Positions 36,647 to 47,832 are shown, numbered from the stretch's first letter. The stretch: DNA of 64,000 bases from Pycnopodia helianthoides (GCA_032158295.1 CM063243.1:13980931-14044930); one strand, 5' to 3'. Numbers and translations are program-made. The notes: generated by a model not told the origin, from the sequence alone.

Positions 36647-37329
36647 TGTAACCCGGAAAAAGGGTACACTTTGAAATAAATGAAAATAAAACTAAACCTT
36701 GGGGAAACTCACTTAATCTAAGGATCGAATAGGGTAAAGACGCGAGGAAATGCAAGAAGTGGGACGACAACTCAATATGTAGGGTTCTCAACAAAGAACA
36801 AAATATAAAAACTACTTTATTGATTATGAGGCAAAAGCGAAACCAGTGATCGAGATATAGCAATAGACAGGGAACTCTAAACCAAGACCAATAGTAACCC
36901 CTGTTAACTGAACCCAGAATACTTAAAAAAGGGAATTTATAGAAACCACTAAAATAAAATAAAAACAACAAAACACAGTGCCAAAGAAGGTTACAAATTA
37001 AAATCAAAATGGCTTTAAAACCGGTTAAATAGCAGTAATACTTGAAAACAGGCAAGACTTTGAACATGGGGTAAAATATCACAGCTTGTGATGGGATCAG
37101 GAGAACACATAAATGTGGAGTGTTCCCCTTGTGCTGCCAGGCTGCTATCTGAAATGGGTCCTTAATCAAAGGGGCTATTGTTGTAAGGTGTATCTTATCA
37201 CAGTGTTATTTTACCAGGGGAAAACTTACTAAAAAAGTTTTTATCCAGGGGGGCGGAAACTAAAGTGGCTATTAACCAAAGCAAAGTATGTTGAAGCATG
37301 GAGGTGGTTGAAATTATTCCCTCTCTACA
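36647..37329 (-). repeat. 3' LTR
   Basis: The downstream LTR in minus orientation. A purine-rich AAATGGTGGTGAG on the minus strand directly precedes it and may be the polypurine tract. A long hydrophobic frame (to 37169) runs through the LTR and recurs in the other LTR (38345-38833); it is taken as chance. Confidence 0.9.
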
Positions 37330-37439
37330 CTCACCACCATTTAAAATGCATTGTTGTCCTCAACAATGTTAAAAAATACAAAATAAAAACTACAATGAAT
37401 TTACAGCAAAAACTTAACAAGAAATCAACTACACAAAAA

Positions 37440-38234
37440 TCAAGGCCAATAATAACTAAGTCGTGCCATCTGTATGATATCCCGAAACCCCTTCATGTTG
37501 CATGAAATTTGCAGATTACGGAAAACCTTCCACTTGATTGACTTTGGCAAAACCTCCAGGTACTCGGGCTCTACCCTGTCTTGCCGATAGCACAAGGTAC
37601 CTCCTCTCATCTCTAGGTTATCCCAAGAACGTAGCAGCCTCTTAACTGCTCCTGGTTCCTTAACCATCTGATGAGGGCTAGGCTTTTGGCTAGTGGTCTT
37701 CATCTTCGCCACCTTTGTGATGTCCTCATCTCCCAGTTGAGCTGTTCGCACATCCTGAGGGGTAGTAGGTTGGGGTGACTTTCCCACTTCTGGAGTTGGC
37801 TCTTCCTGCTTCTTAAACAATGAAGGACTATAATAAACTGTTGTTGGTTTGGACTGGCCTTGAAATTCACGCCATTGCCTCTGGCAACTTCTGGAATCTT
37901 CAATGCTCCGAGCAGAACTTCCCCTCTGGCGCTGATGACCATCCATTTGCATCTGCAATCTCAGCAACAGTTCTCCTTGTTGTTGCTGCTGAGCAACAAT
38001 GTCTCCAAGGAGATCCTTCACCGTCTCTAGCGAGCTTCTCTCCTTAGCAGGCTCCTCCATCGACGTAACTGAGGGTCTTTCTGCTGGTTGTGGGTCAAAA
38101 CCACACATCTGAAGGGTGGTCAAAGACGGCTTAACCACTGGTTGAAGAATTTCATCGAAACAACCAAATCCAGGGGGAGGAGAGATGTATGGCGTCCCGT
38201 CAGACAAAAATGTGGAACTCGGCCCTTCAACCAT
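37440..38234 (-). CDS. LTR element ORF: N-terminal segment fused to pol linker and integrase N-terminus
   Basis: 264 residues. Residues 1-130 are proline/glutamine-rich with a QQQQQ coiled stretch (about 80-95) and could be the start of a Gag-like region. Residues 170-225 (DEDITKVAKMK, PGAVKRLLRSWDNLEMRGGTLCYR) resemble the spacer between RNase H and integrase in Ty3/gypsy polyproteins. The end (RNLQISCNMKG...ARLSYYWP) resembles the last part of the integrase H2C2 zinc-binding domain, which normally ends in YWP. The zinc ligands are not all present. Reverse transcriptase, RNase H and the integrase core are missing. A stop follows YYWP directly, so an internal deletion has removed most of pol. 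Confidence 0.75.
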   Translation of the reverse strand: MVEGPSSTFLSDGTPYISPPPGFGCFDEILQPVVKPSLTTLQMCGFDPQPAERPSVTSMEEPAKERSSLETVKDLLGDIVAQQQQQGELLLRLQMQMDGHQRQRGSSARSIEDSRSCQRQWREFQGQSKPTTVYYSPSLFKKQEEPTPEVGKSPQPTTPQDVRTAQLGDEDITKVAKMKTTSQKPSPHQMVKEPGAVKRLLRSWDNLEMRGGTLCYRQDRVEPEYLEVLPKSIKWKVFRNLQISCNMKGFRDIIQMARLSYYWP

Positions 38235-38345
38235 AGTGAAATAGAATGCTTCCGAAACTCTGGCACTGTGTTTGTAACCCTAAAACTAATGACCATCCCT
38301 ACTTTTTGACAAAACCTGGCTAAGTTCTAAGGGAACATAAACCCC

Positions 38346-38363
38346 TACCCGGATTCTCCACCA
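38346..38363 (-). promoter_or_regulatory. Candidate primer binding site of the LTR element
   Basis: Seven bases after the 5' LTR the minus strand reads TGGTGGAGAATCCGGGTA. TGG matches the universal tRNA CCA end. The complement splits as T-stem, 7-bp acceptor, discriminator A and CCA. The tRNA species was not identified. Confidence 0.6.
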
Positions 38364-38370
38364 AAAAAAA

Positions 38371-39051
38371 TGTAACCCGGAAAAAGGGTACACTTTGAAA
38401 TAAATGAAAATAACACTAAACCTTGGGGAAACTCACTTAATCTAAGGATCGAATAGGGTAAAGACGCGAGGAAATGCAAGAAGTGGGACGACAACTCAAT
38501 ATGTAGGGTTCTCAACAAAGAAAAAAATATAAAAATTACTTTATTGATTATGAGGCAAAAGCGAAACCAGTGATCGAGATATAGCAATAGACAGGGAACT
38601 CTAAACCAAGACCAATAGTAACCCCTTTTAACTGAACCCAGAATACTTAATAAAAGGAATTTATAGAAACCACTAAAATAAAATAAAAACAACAAAACAC
38701 AGTGCCAAAGAAGGTTACAAATTAAAATCAAAATGGCTTTAAAACCGGTTAAATAGCAGTAATACTTGAAAACAGGCAAGACTTGAACATGGGGTAAAAT
38801 ATCACAGCTTGTGATGGGATCAGGAGAACACATAAATGTGGAGTGTTCCCCTTGTGCTGCCAGGCTGCTATCTGAAATGGGTCCTTAATCAAAGGGGCTA
38901 TTGTTGTAAGGTGTATCTTATCACAGTGTTATTTTACCAGGGGGAAACTTACTAAGAAAGTTTTTATCCAGGGGGCGGAAACTAAAGTGGCTATTAATCA
39001 AAGCAAAGTATGTTGAAGCATGGAGGTGGTTGAAATTATTCCCTCTCTACA
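38371..39051 (-). repeat. 5' LTR
   Basis: The upstream LTR in minus orientation and near-identical to 36647-37329. It should hold the promoter of the element. Confidence 0.9.
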
Positions 39052-39372
39052 TAAGCACTTTATGTAATCCACCATATACATAAACTGACAAACCTGTACA
39101 AGTTTGAGATCGATCGGCCATCTGGGTCACGAGAAAATAGTGAAAAAACGATTACACATTTGCATGAAATCATATACATGTAGATTCAACAAATGAATAA
39201 AACGCTCACTGAGCGATAAACTCCAATCGGAAAATTAGTTTATTCATTTCTCATCAATAATGGCATTTCAGACAGAAATATTTCAAGGGATGTTTTCTAA
39301 GTTTTATGTAAATCTGTGATCAAAAGTATATTTTACAAGTTTTTTCTTACCAATTCTGTAATGTTCCTTTAA

Positions 39373-40291
39373 CTATTATTAGTAATAACTGAGCACGCAT
39401 TTCCACTCAGCCTTAAACATGGTCACAGATGAAAAAGAAAAGAGTCTGCAAATGATACGGAAGTGTTACAAATTGATATTGACAGAGAAATAAATTTAAG
39501 TCATAGGGCCTAATAGTTATGACTAAACTTACATCTCGTAAATTATGACTTAGTACAGCTTTTCAAGTCACAATTATGACTTATGTATTCCTTTATCGCA
39601 TAAATATGACTTAATTGACACTTGCGTAATTATATCTTATGCTAACTCAGAATTATGGAATATAAATCTTCTTTTTGTTCTTCTTCTGTTAATGTCACTT
39701 TAACGCTTCCGTAGAATGATGTATTTTTGTAACAAGAAAGTATTGCTAAGTAATACTGGGTGGCAAAAACCCCTGATTTTTTATTTATCTTTTATTATTA
39801 TATACATGTATAGTAATAAATTGTTTTCGAACCAATCATGGGTGGAGGATACTTCTCAATGAGTTACTTTAAAGGTCTGTTTCTTACCAGGCAATTCGCT
39901 GGTGCCAGTGAATTGAGTGCTCCGGACAGAACGAGCAACTGGCTTTCGTGCAGTAACGCGGGCCTTTTGAAAGGCAGAAGCGGGCACGTGAGTGCTGACC
40001 CCCCCCCCCGAATCGGCACATGCTCTTATGTTGTAATTTCGTTCCAAGCTAAACGCTAATTACCACCTCTTATTGCGACAGATCAGAGTAGCCTATGCTG
40101 GGACATGATATTACGGTTGTATTAAAAACTAGGTCACAGGAAAAACAAAGTACGGGATTAATTGCCGAAAAATGAATTCGTGAAATTGCAACTATTGGTC
40201 ATTGCTTATTTCGATTGCCGTAATAAAAAAAGGGAAAGAAGTGTATGAACGTCCCGGGCAAACTGATATATGAAACGTACACACATGAACA
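39373..40291. other. Intergenic, no gene seen
   Basis: AT-rich, with irregular AATTATGACTTA words at 39470-39640. A C run lies at 39999-40008. Confidence 0.5.
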
Positions 40292-40477
40292 GGGTCCAAT
40301 TTCATAGAGCTGCTTAAAAAGAAAACATTGCTTAACAATTGTCTGTTAAGCAGAAATGAGCAGGTCACAAATTGTACATGTGACATGGTAGTTTGGCTGG
40401 TAACCTTATTCTGGTAAGCATAATTTTGTAGTGCTTAGCTACTTTTTGTGCTTAAGCAGCTCTATGAAATTGGGCCC
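40292..40477. mobile_element. Foldback element, GGGCCCAATTTCATA family
   Basis: GGGTCCAATTTCATAGAGCT on the left is inverted as AGCTCTATGAAATTGGGCCC on the right. The interior is close to that of 26794-26988. Confidence 0.92.
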
Positions 40478-40553
40478 AGCTTCCCGTTGTTTTCACGAAA
40501 ACTGGATTGATCACCTATTTTGATGACGTTATAACAATGATGTAACTATAATA

Positions 40554-40724
40554 TCGACCCATTGCACAACGCGGAACGCACCTCCGCCGCACAATGCGCG
40601 TCCGTCGCGTCGATCCCCACCATTTTGGGAGTCAATTCCTTCGTGTACATTTCGACTCCTAAAATGGCGGACAAGATAGGTGCGTGTGTAAGTGCGCTGT
40701 ACGTTGTACAATGGGTCAATACTG
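40554..40724. mobile_element. Compact foldback element, GACCCATTG edges
   Basis: GACCCATTGCACAACG on the left mirrors CGTTGTACAATGGGTC on the right. Inside, CATTTTGGGAGTC pairs with GACTCCTAAAATGG. It is CpG-rich relative to its surroundings. Confidence 0.75.
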
Positions 40725-41377
40725 GTATATACATGATGAATAATACATTTTCAACATATTTTTATTTTCCGACTTCATAAGCTGATATATTGGTCAACAC
40801 ATGACTTCTCACAATCTTCTCACAGAAAAAAGGGGGAAAAACATAAAAATCAATAATTGTGTAACCTTTTCCATCCAGATGCTCCAACTTGCTTCTGAGA
40901 AAAAAGAAAAGAAAAAAAAACAATCAATTGAGTGGACGACGGTCTACGCTCACTGACCGGAAATGTTTTAACGTAACAAAAGGGGATTAAAAAACCATAT
41001 CAAAAAAATTATAAGTGAAGAAATGAAAACATCGGCACAATGAAAGCACTGGCCAACAATGGAATGCGCCCTCTCGCTAAATAGATTAACCAAGCCACAT
41101 ACTAAAAGCGGTCAGCCGACTGTGGCGACAGAACGGCGCTCCATTATGTTTTTTCCCCGGCCCAGTTTAGTTTACAACACACACTACAAGTACAACAATC
41201 CAAAATGGCTACAGTGTGCACGTAACCTGGAACTCAGTACATGAGGAAGTTACTTGGATTTTTACTCAATTTGTTCGCCGTTGGGGCGATGTTAGTCGTA
41301 TATTGTGACGGAATTGGAACGGTGAAACCTCCCTGACTCTATTCGCATGCTGTAACCGACTGGTTAGAGCTCTGACG
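40725..41377 (+). promoter_or_regulatory. Possible promoter and 5' UTR region
   Basis: From about 40920 the sequence becomes richer in CpG (GGACGACGGTCTACGCTCAC, GTTCGCCGTTGGGGCG) and has no interspersed repeat. It ends at the candidate start codon at 41378. No TATA box was seen; this is inference. Confidence 0.3.
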
Positions 41378-41400
41378 ATGCCGCAACCTAAGGAAAAACG
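41378..41400 (+). CDS. Candidate first coding exon (MPQPKEK...)
   Basis: ATG CCG CAA CCT AAG GAA AAA CG is followed by the donor GTAGGT. It gives MPQPKEK plus two bases (phase 2). The serine-rich exon at 53703 starts in the matching phase, giving R then PRSSSSSSESWPGSLNS. A single short exon is weak evidence; phase agreement has a one-in-three chance. Confidence 0.3.
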
Positions 41401-41941
41401 GTAGGTGCTTTTTGGGGGGCCGCGAGTGTAGTGGACATTTTTACATTCTTGCATCCCAGCCAACCGCACGGTAGACACGCACAACACAGGCAGTGTTTAC
41501 ATCGCTTGCAACTTCAAGTAGCACGTCGTAGCTGCACTCTCATGGCTCGCAGGCGGTGTGCAGTTGGTCTTGTACCAATCCATGGAGGTGGTCTTACGAT
41601 CGAAATAATCTTACGCGGCATAATAGACATTACGTAATACTGTCTGGGATGTGCTGTAATCGGGAGTCTGTCTGGCACTTGTGCTATTGTGGGAATGTTG
41701 TAACTGTAGTTTAAGTGAAGTGAGGGGTCTGGCACTTCTTCAGCCTACTTTTAAATCCCCCTCACATAGGTGCCCTTTCAATTACTGAGGATTATCAGTC
41801 TTGCCCTTCCTTTCATATTTTACAATATAACAGTGAAGTATCAATCAGGTCAACACTTATAATTGAGCATGTACAAATCAAATATATAGGTTACAGTTAA
41901 GTAATTATTTTCTCATGAAATAATATTGTTGGAATTATTAT
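41401..41941. other. Intron-like or intergenic, no gene seen
   Basis: CpG-containing up to about 41640, then AT-rich. Opposing short frames at 41431-41637 and 41514-41735 lack splice or family support. Confidence 0.4.
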
Positions 41942-42048
41942 AGGTTGTGTCCGAAGTGACAGCTTTAGCAGTTGCTACGGCTGGATCGCTGAAGGGCAAT
42001 TAGTGAATGTTATTACTACACCCAATAGCCGAAGTTGATTGATTCCGA
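41942..42048. mobile_element. Diverged relative of the 21322 foldback element
   Basis: GTTGTGTCCGAAGTGACAGC, CGGCTGGATCGCTGAAG, CCAATAGCCGAAG and ATTCCGACGC correspond to the edges and arms of the 21.3 kb copy. Confidence 0.6.
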
Positions 42049-42138
42049 CGCAGCTATAGTTACCTTAGTCGTCTTATTCAGGGTTGATTTGAAATTGAGG
42101 CAATTCCTAGCATGCACTGCCTGGTTTGTTGGTAATAT

Positions 42139-42572
42139 GGTTAGCCCTAGACCCAATAACTGGGGCGCTGTATTCCTTTTTCGAAATTTTGACATTATCT
42201 GTCATACTAGCGCCCCAGCGAAAGCTACCAAAAATATGGGGAAGTGCAACATTTTCATAAAAAATCAGAGATGTCACACCAAAAATGCCCCAAAATGACG
42301 GAAATACCCAACGAATTACCTTCAAAACTGCCAACTGGCCTCTCCATATGTTTAAGATGTAACACCAGGCATGAAATTGTACTTACGGAAATTTGCCGGC
42401 TAAAAAATGATGATTTTTGAGACATTCCCGGTTTCCGTTGATCATGTCCAGCCATCGTTTTCATGAACGGCTGCGGGGGTCCTACTAGGGCGCTGGGGCG
42501 CTAGTATGACAGATAATGTCAAAATTTCGAAAAAGGAATACAGCGCCCCAGTTACTGGGTCTAGGTTAGCCC
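42139..42572. mobile_element. TIR element with 73-bp arms and 9-bp target duplication
   Basis: The element runs 42148-42563. The left arm 42148-42220 and right arm 42491-42563 are inverted with one mismatch (TAGACCCAATAACTGGGGCG against the complement of CGCCCCAGTTACTGGGTCTA). Direct GGTTAGCCC repeats (42139-42147, 42564-42572) flank it. Long arms with an 8-9 bp duplication suit MULE- or hAT-type non-autonomous elements. No ORF of note. Confidence 0.92.
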
Positions 42573-44363
42573 CATAAATAGTAATTAATAGAGTGCCAAT
42601 AGATAGTTCCCAGTAGACGTCATCTTTACGGGCAAATTGCATTTTGGCTTGCAGGTGCGTCAAACGCTCAACTTATTAACGCAGCCGCGTTGTTCACCGA
42701 CCAATCCTGCAATGAGTTTCGTGAAATGCGCGCGTGTTGCACGCCGTTCTTACACGAAACGCACGACTGTTTGTTCTAAACTGCCCGTAAAGATGGCCGA
42801 TTTACGTCACACTGCAACCTATCTATAGTCTGTACTTCCTTGGTACTTGGCCCGACTACTTATGTGGCCCACAAGACATAAAAAGAAATTCAAGTGAATA
42901 CAAGCTTTTTTTTCATGCCTAGATTTTGCCCAAAAGGTTCTCTTTTTATATTTTGTAATTTATTGTGATAAAAACCATGAAGTTGCTTTTGTATCTCCTT
43001 GATTGTAAAATTTTGGAGACTCAGCAGTCTCACCCTGAATTTTAATCACATTCATTTGGAAGTCACTTTGTTTTCCACAGCAATTTCTATGATCGATTAG
43101 TACATGCTTTTTAGTTGAAACTAGCACATCGTCACTTGGGGTCAAAGTTCCATTTTCTCTAACCCTAGTCGTGCCAGACTAGGGGGTTGTTCTTGGGAAC
43201 TAAATATCCTAGCAACTAACCTATCTACCCGAGAATGCCTTCATAAAGTGCATGATTGTGGTGAATGACATTCAAAACAAGTTACAACTGGCTTTTTCCT
43301 TTAAAAAATTATTAAAAAGTATTATGAATTATATAGTTGAAAGTTGTATACTTCACTGGCATTTCTGTCACACTTTCCTCTTGCAAAGCCTGGCTCTTAC
43401 TCAAATGCAAAAGCTAATCAGAGCAGTTTGTTGTGACGCAAACAATCAATATGCGCTCTTTTTGCATTTATGATTAAGAAAATTGCTTAGCTTTCTCAAC
43501 TCACATGAAGTATGAACTGGGCTTGATGCTGTGATTAAGTGCAAGTTGATAGAGGTGAGAATGTATTCATTTCTACATGGTATGCAGTGATGTCTATGCA
43601 ACTCTCCAGCTTAAAATGTTTAGTTATGGTGTACCAATAAAAGCAAGATGAGTTTCAAGAAAAGCAAGATGAGTTTCAAGAAGTTATATATTTTCTGCTG
43701 GCAAATTCCCTTACATTATATTTGGTCAGGAAAATAACCTTTTTCTTGTACTAACACTGTATGACAGCAATAACAAAAAGATGGAGTCCTAAAAGAAGGC
43801 AGTTTTGAAATAATTTTTCAAATATAAAAGTATTCAGTGTTTTCAGAGATTGGAACATAATCCAACCTCTGGTTTGGCTATAAGCCTGTTGATAATTGGT
43901 CCCACCCTTCTCCCGGAGCCTTACCCCTCCCACTGCTGCCCAACCCTTCCCACCGATGTTCACAGCCCCTTCCCTCTATACACACATCCCTGTAATCTCA
44001 CTACCATGTTCGGCAATTGGGTGGCCAGTGAACTTCATAAAATGATTATTTGTATCACAGGGCTTAAATAATAATATGGCAATGCTTGAGGTCACACTGT
44101 GTCAGGAATGTCATTACTACTCTCCACATGTTTTATAAGAGAGGAAAGGCTCTGAAGAAAAACATGTTAAGCTCCACAAGTAATTCCGAAATGAGAATTC
44201 ATGTAAATGCTTTTCAGATGGAGCGGGTTAGTGTTACATGTCGTTGGACTTTATTTTGTATGGCAAATTGAAGAAAGAAATATATTGGGAGACAATTTTC
44301 TCATTCTCAGCACAGTTAGTACTGGAATCAAGTTTATGAAAAAATGCATTTATACTTTTGATC
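42573..44363. other. Intergenic or intron, no gene seen
   Basis: A 21-bp direct duplication (AAAAGCAAGATGAGTTTCAAG) lies at about 43640-43682. A C-rich stretch is at 43900-43990. No supported exon. Confidence 0.45.
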
Positions 44364-44707
44364 TTAAAGGAACATTACAGAATTGTTTTTTGCTAACAAA
44401 ACAGTTGCTGGCAGTGTAAGCACTTTATGTAATCCACCATATACATAAACTGACAAATCTGTACAAGTTTGAGATCGATCGGCCATCTGGGTCACGAGAA
44501 AATAGTGAAAAACCGATTACACATTTGCATGAAATCATATAGATTCAACAAATGAATAAAACGCTCACTGAGCGATAAACTCCAATCAGAAAATTAGTTT
44601 ATTCATTTCTCATCAAATATGGCATTCGTGTAAGTTTTATGTAAATCTGTGATCAAAAAGAATATTTTACAAGTTTTTTTCTTACCAATTCTGTAATGTT
44701 CCTTTAA
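44364..44707 (+). mobile_element. TTAA-flanked MITE, copy 3
   Basis: Intact ends with TTAA on both sides and the uninterrupted GCAGTGTAAGCACTTTATG block that shows the empty site of the LTR insertion. It lacks a stretch near TTTCAGACAGAAATATT present in other copies. Confidence 0.92.
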
Positions 44708-45856
44708 TCAACTATGTTTCATACCTTTAAACAGCTACTTTTAGCGAAATGTTTTTTTAAACATGAATGCTGTTTAAACTTGTTTATAACGTGTTTGTTT
44801 ATCTTCTAATCATAATTTGGGTATTTTTACACTTCTGAATTGTTCGTAGTTATCGATAAAAAAATTAGGCCCCAACCTCAAGGTTTTCAAAACTAGCTAC
44901 ACTTCTGCCGTTGATGGCGTGCGTCAAAATGACAATACTTTGACGTCATTTGTGGGATTTTGCTTTGTTAGCCTATACCCCCAACTTGCAACAAAGTGGC
45001 TAAACAAAACGGAGCTCCCACAAATGATGACGTAACAGGGCTTTTTGTGAACCTTTCCGAAAAGCACCGGAGAAGGTTATTCAAAATATGGTTGTTGTTT
45101 TTTACAATTCAAATTTGATTAATCTCATGTGAACTCAATTTCCTTATTGATTGAACACATTTTAAATGAATTTCAGCAAAGATCACTTGTTGCGGTTTTC
45201 GTTCAAGCTGGTCTTTAAAGTTACTATGTACTTTTCAGTTTGACTTTTATTGAATGGTTTTGTGGAGGGCTTACATTAGGCTATTTGATGTAGATGAAAC
45301 GTGTTTGTTATTATTAGTTTTTCTTAAATCATAACTTAACAGATTACAAGGTAAAGTTGTACAAATGTAAAATGCACGCAACGGGAAACGTCAACAAGAA
45401 GGCCTTTAAAATAGTGTTCACTTAAAGACCTTCTATATAAATACAATTCTAGACACTGATACACTTTAAATGTATGCACTTTTGTCTGAACCCCCCCCCC
45501 AGATAACTCCAATTTAAATCATTAATATTCATCAATAACATTCATTAGTGAATAATTTAGTTGATGAGTGTCATACATGTTGGATACTTAGAATTGAAAA
45601 AAAGTTTAAATATCTCAATCAATGTGTTCACACAGCTGAACCTTTCGAAAGACTGTTTCCAAAGGAAATGCATTTGCCTTAATTTATTGGCCTGTCCATT
45701 ACTTACATGTATGACACATACCCATGTAGGTATCCTTGATAGATTTATTATGGGTGTTAATAATGAGTTTCTGCAGAGTTTGACCATGTACATGTATGCA
45801 TATTATAAACGCACAAATTTTTCTTGTTGTAATGTGGGGTTGAAGTAACGGAAATT
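44708..45856. other. Intergenic or intron, no gene seen
   Basis: TGACGTCA-like words at about 44940-44950 and an imperfect CACAAATGATGACGT inverse at 45019. A C run is at about 45489-45499. No supported exon. Confidence 0.4.
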
Positions 45857-45977
45857 TACTAGAGCGGGATTTGAATCAACCACCTCCGGATTAATGTGCC
45901 GGCGCTCCACCAACTGAGCTATCCAGCCCTATGTTGGCAGTTCTCCCTTGATATCTTTGTTTGGGGATGCCAGTCAG
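45857..45977 (-). mobile_element. tRNA-like TIR-family element, inverse copy
   Basis: Minus strand: GCCAACATAGGGCTGGATAG, CTCAGTTGGTGGAGCGCCGG, GGTTGATTCAAATCCCGC, TCTAGTAAATTT. The left outer end stops soon after CTGACTGGCATCCCC; the 36-bp terminal block is missing. Confidence 0.8.
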
Positions 45978-46005
45978 AAAATTTAATTTGTAATTTGTGG
46001 GCCTA

Positions 46006-46143
46006 TCAATTCAGTAAACCGAGCTTTAAATGAATGTTTCTTGGACTGCATATCACTCGTAAAGACACTCTCTCTCTTTCTCTTCTAAAAGGAAGGAGAT
46101 ATTCATATTCTTGTTTCTGTTGAATCACTTGGTCAACAATCTG
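46006..46143 (-). CDS. Possible terminal coiled-coil exon
   Basis: After an acceptor-like CATATTTCCAG the minus strand reads QIVDQVIQQKQEYEYLLPF, then RRERERV..., to TGA after 45 residues. Composition and heptads are coding-like. The opposite strand has an equally good pyrimidine tract plus AG (ends 46090) and a short open frame, so the strand is not certain. No family is recognised. Confidence 0.25.
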   Translation of the reverse strand, partial: QIVDQVIQQKQEYEYLLPFRRERERVSLRVICSPRNIHLKLGLLN

Positions 46144-47629
46144 CTGGAAATATGTTGAAATAAGGGATTAAGATAAAAAGTATTTACAATAAGCAATCGC
46201 CAACCCAACAAACAAAAACAGCTGAAACCCTAATTTTCTGAATGAGTTAAAAACAATTTAAAACAACTTGAATTTCTGGTAAACAGAAGAACGTCAGTAT
46301 GTGTACTAAAACCTGAACTTGTCGTCATGTAGGGCCTAAACAATTTGGGGAAGTCTTGTTCAAAAGCAGGATCAGCAATGAGCAGAGAGCAGAAAACTTT
46401 AGTTTAAAGAGATTGTACTCTTTCTTGTAAGTTGGAAGCAATTTATTAAACCATCAAATTTGCAAGAAACATTTTGTAAAAGTGATCTACAGATAAGGAA
46501 TTTTTGTTTTAAAACATAGATCATGTGTTTTAATGTAGTTTTAAGGAAAGAAGCTGTAGCAATTTCATGTATTTAACTAATTGTGTTGAAATGTCTATTT
46601 GTTTTTTCACTTTCTTTCCAAGAAAAATCCATTAAGATTGTAAGCTTAAATTGTTATTTTTTTTAAATATAACAACCCAAATTATCCAAGTTGAAGTTGG
46701 TATATGATGGGTTCAGATTTCACCAGTAGTGCACCTGTGCCAACACATCTTGTGATCTAGTATCAGTCCTGGAGTAGTTGGCAAACATTGATAATGTGTT
46801 TTCATCTGCTTTGATAATGTCAAATCAGTAATGTTTGATTGTGTACATATCTTAGTATAGGCACTTCAGTTACCCCCCCTTCTGTTTCATTATTTAGATA
46901 AAAGTGGGGTCATTTTGTGATGTGTGTCACTTGATTGAAATGCGATAACCTCAACCAGGGCCTAGTGACCTTTGTGCCATTTACATGTACCACAAAGTTG
47001 GGGTACAGTGACCTTTATGAGCTCACATGTGATGTAGAATACCTTGCATATTAGTTTTACAGTGTACTTAAAACTTAAACGTATGCAATTGAAAAAAATG
47101 AAGTAAGTTCCGTTCATACTTCAAAATAAATGTATTGTACATTTGATTAGTTATTTTAAAAGCAGAAGACTGGACTAATTTTAATCTACAAGCTCACACC
47201 AAGTGTCCCGAGAAACATTGATGTTCCAAAAGCCTGCCATGTGAGAGAATATCTTGTTCCTCAACACTTCATTTTGAATGATTTGCTAAATCACTAGGGC
47301 CTATGCAGTTAAAAAGCACTTTGAATGACCCTGCACACAAAACAAACAAGGCATTATTTTTTAATTCGGAGACACATTTAAGATGAAAGTAATTCTTGTG
47401 AGCTTTAAATACACCTTTACAATTTGGAGTAAATATTAAAATTTTCAATCTCATGGAGAACACGTTTATACAGTTTAATTACACAAAGAGATTGTCAACA
47501 TACTTACCTGTTGAAAAAGGTGTTTCACCTGCAAAGTGTATTACACTTGTTAATACTCCTTGGGATTGTGTTTACCTCTCAGAAATGCATTATGTAGCAC
47601 TATGTAAATTCCCAAGATGCAAATCAATC
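46144..47629. other. Intergenic or intron, nothing recognised
   Basis: AT-rich sequence without exon signals or clear repeats. Confidence 0.45.
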
Positions 47630-47745
47630 ATCAGGCCTGGACTTTCATCTTTGAGAGGGTAGGCATTTCCTCTTTGCAAAGGGCACTGTCAATGGAAAAT
47701 CCTAAAGTCTATGGGAAACTTTTGAAGGGGCACCTTTGTTCATTT
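47630..47745. repeat. Interspersed repeat, inverse copy at 61380-61520
   Basis: CAGGCCTGGACTTTCATC, GGAAAATCCTAAAGTCTATG and TTTTGAAGGGGCACC correspond, reversed, to GGTGCCCCTTCAAAAG, CAATAGACTTTAAGATTTTC and CCAGGCCTGG at 61.4 kb. Part of the same composite family may recur at 51330-51490. Confidence 0.8.
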
Positions 47746-47832
47746 TCCATGATGGTTGTAAAATAGGAACAATAATGTTATTACGCGGAGGGAAACTGCT
47801 GCCTGGTATCCCATGGCTCTACACTCAGGGGT

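Larger units (their letters stand above)
36647..39051 (-). mobile_element. Non-autonomous Ty3/gypsy-type LTR retrotransposon
   Basis: Two direct repeats of about 682 bp flank about 1.04 kb. On the minus strand each LTR begins TGTAGAGAGGGAATAATTTC and ends CCGGGTTACA, so the termini are TG...CA. A 4-bp target duplication TAAG flanks the element. By eye the LTRs differ at about ten positions plus small indels. The single ORF lacks protease, reverse transcriptase and RNase H, so movement would need enzymes supplied by a relative. The assignment rests on the pol linker/integrase end of the ORF. Confidence 0.93.
36590..39372 (+). mobile_element. TTAA-flanked MITE, copy 2, split by the LTR element
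   Basis: The left piece 36590-36646 (TTAAAGGAACATTACAG to GCTGGCAGTGTAAG) and the right piece 39052-39372 (TAAGCACTTTATGTAATCC to GTAATGTTCCTTTAA) join at TAAG. The joined order matches uninterrupted copies at 44364 and 49598. Confidence 0.93.

Noticed and set aside
36573..37169. 198-residue hydrophobic frame on the minus strand
   Set aside because: It lies in the LTR and runs on into the flanking MITE; a similar frame occurs in the other LTR. AT-rich LTR sequence gives chance hydrophobic frames, and no envelope-like features were seen.
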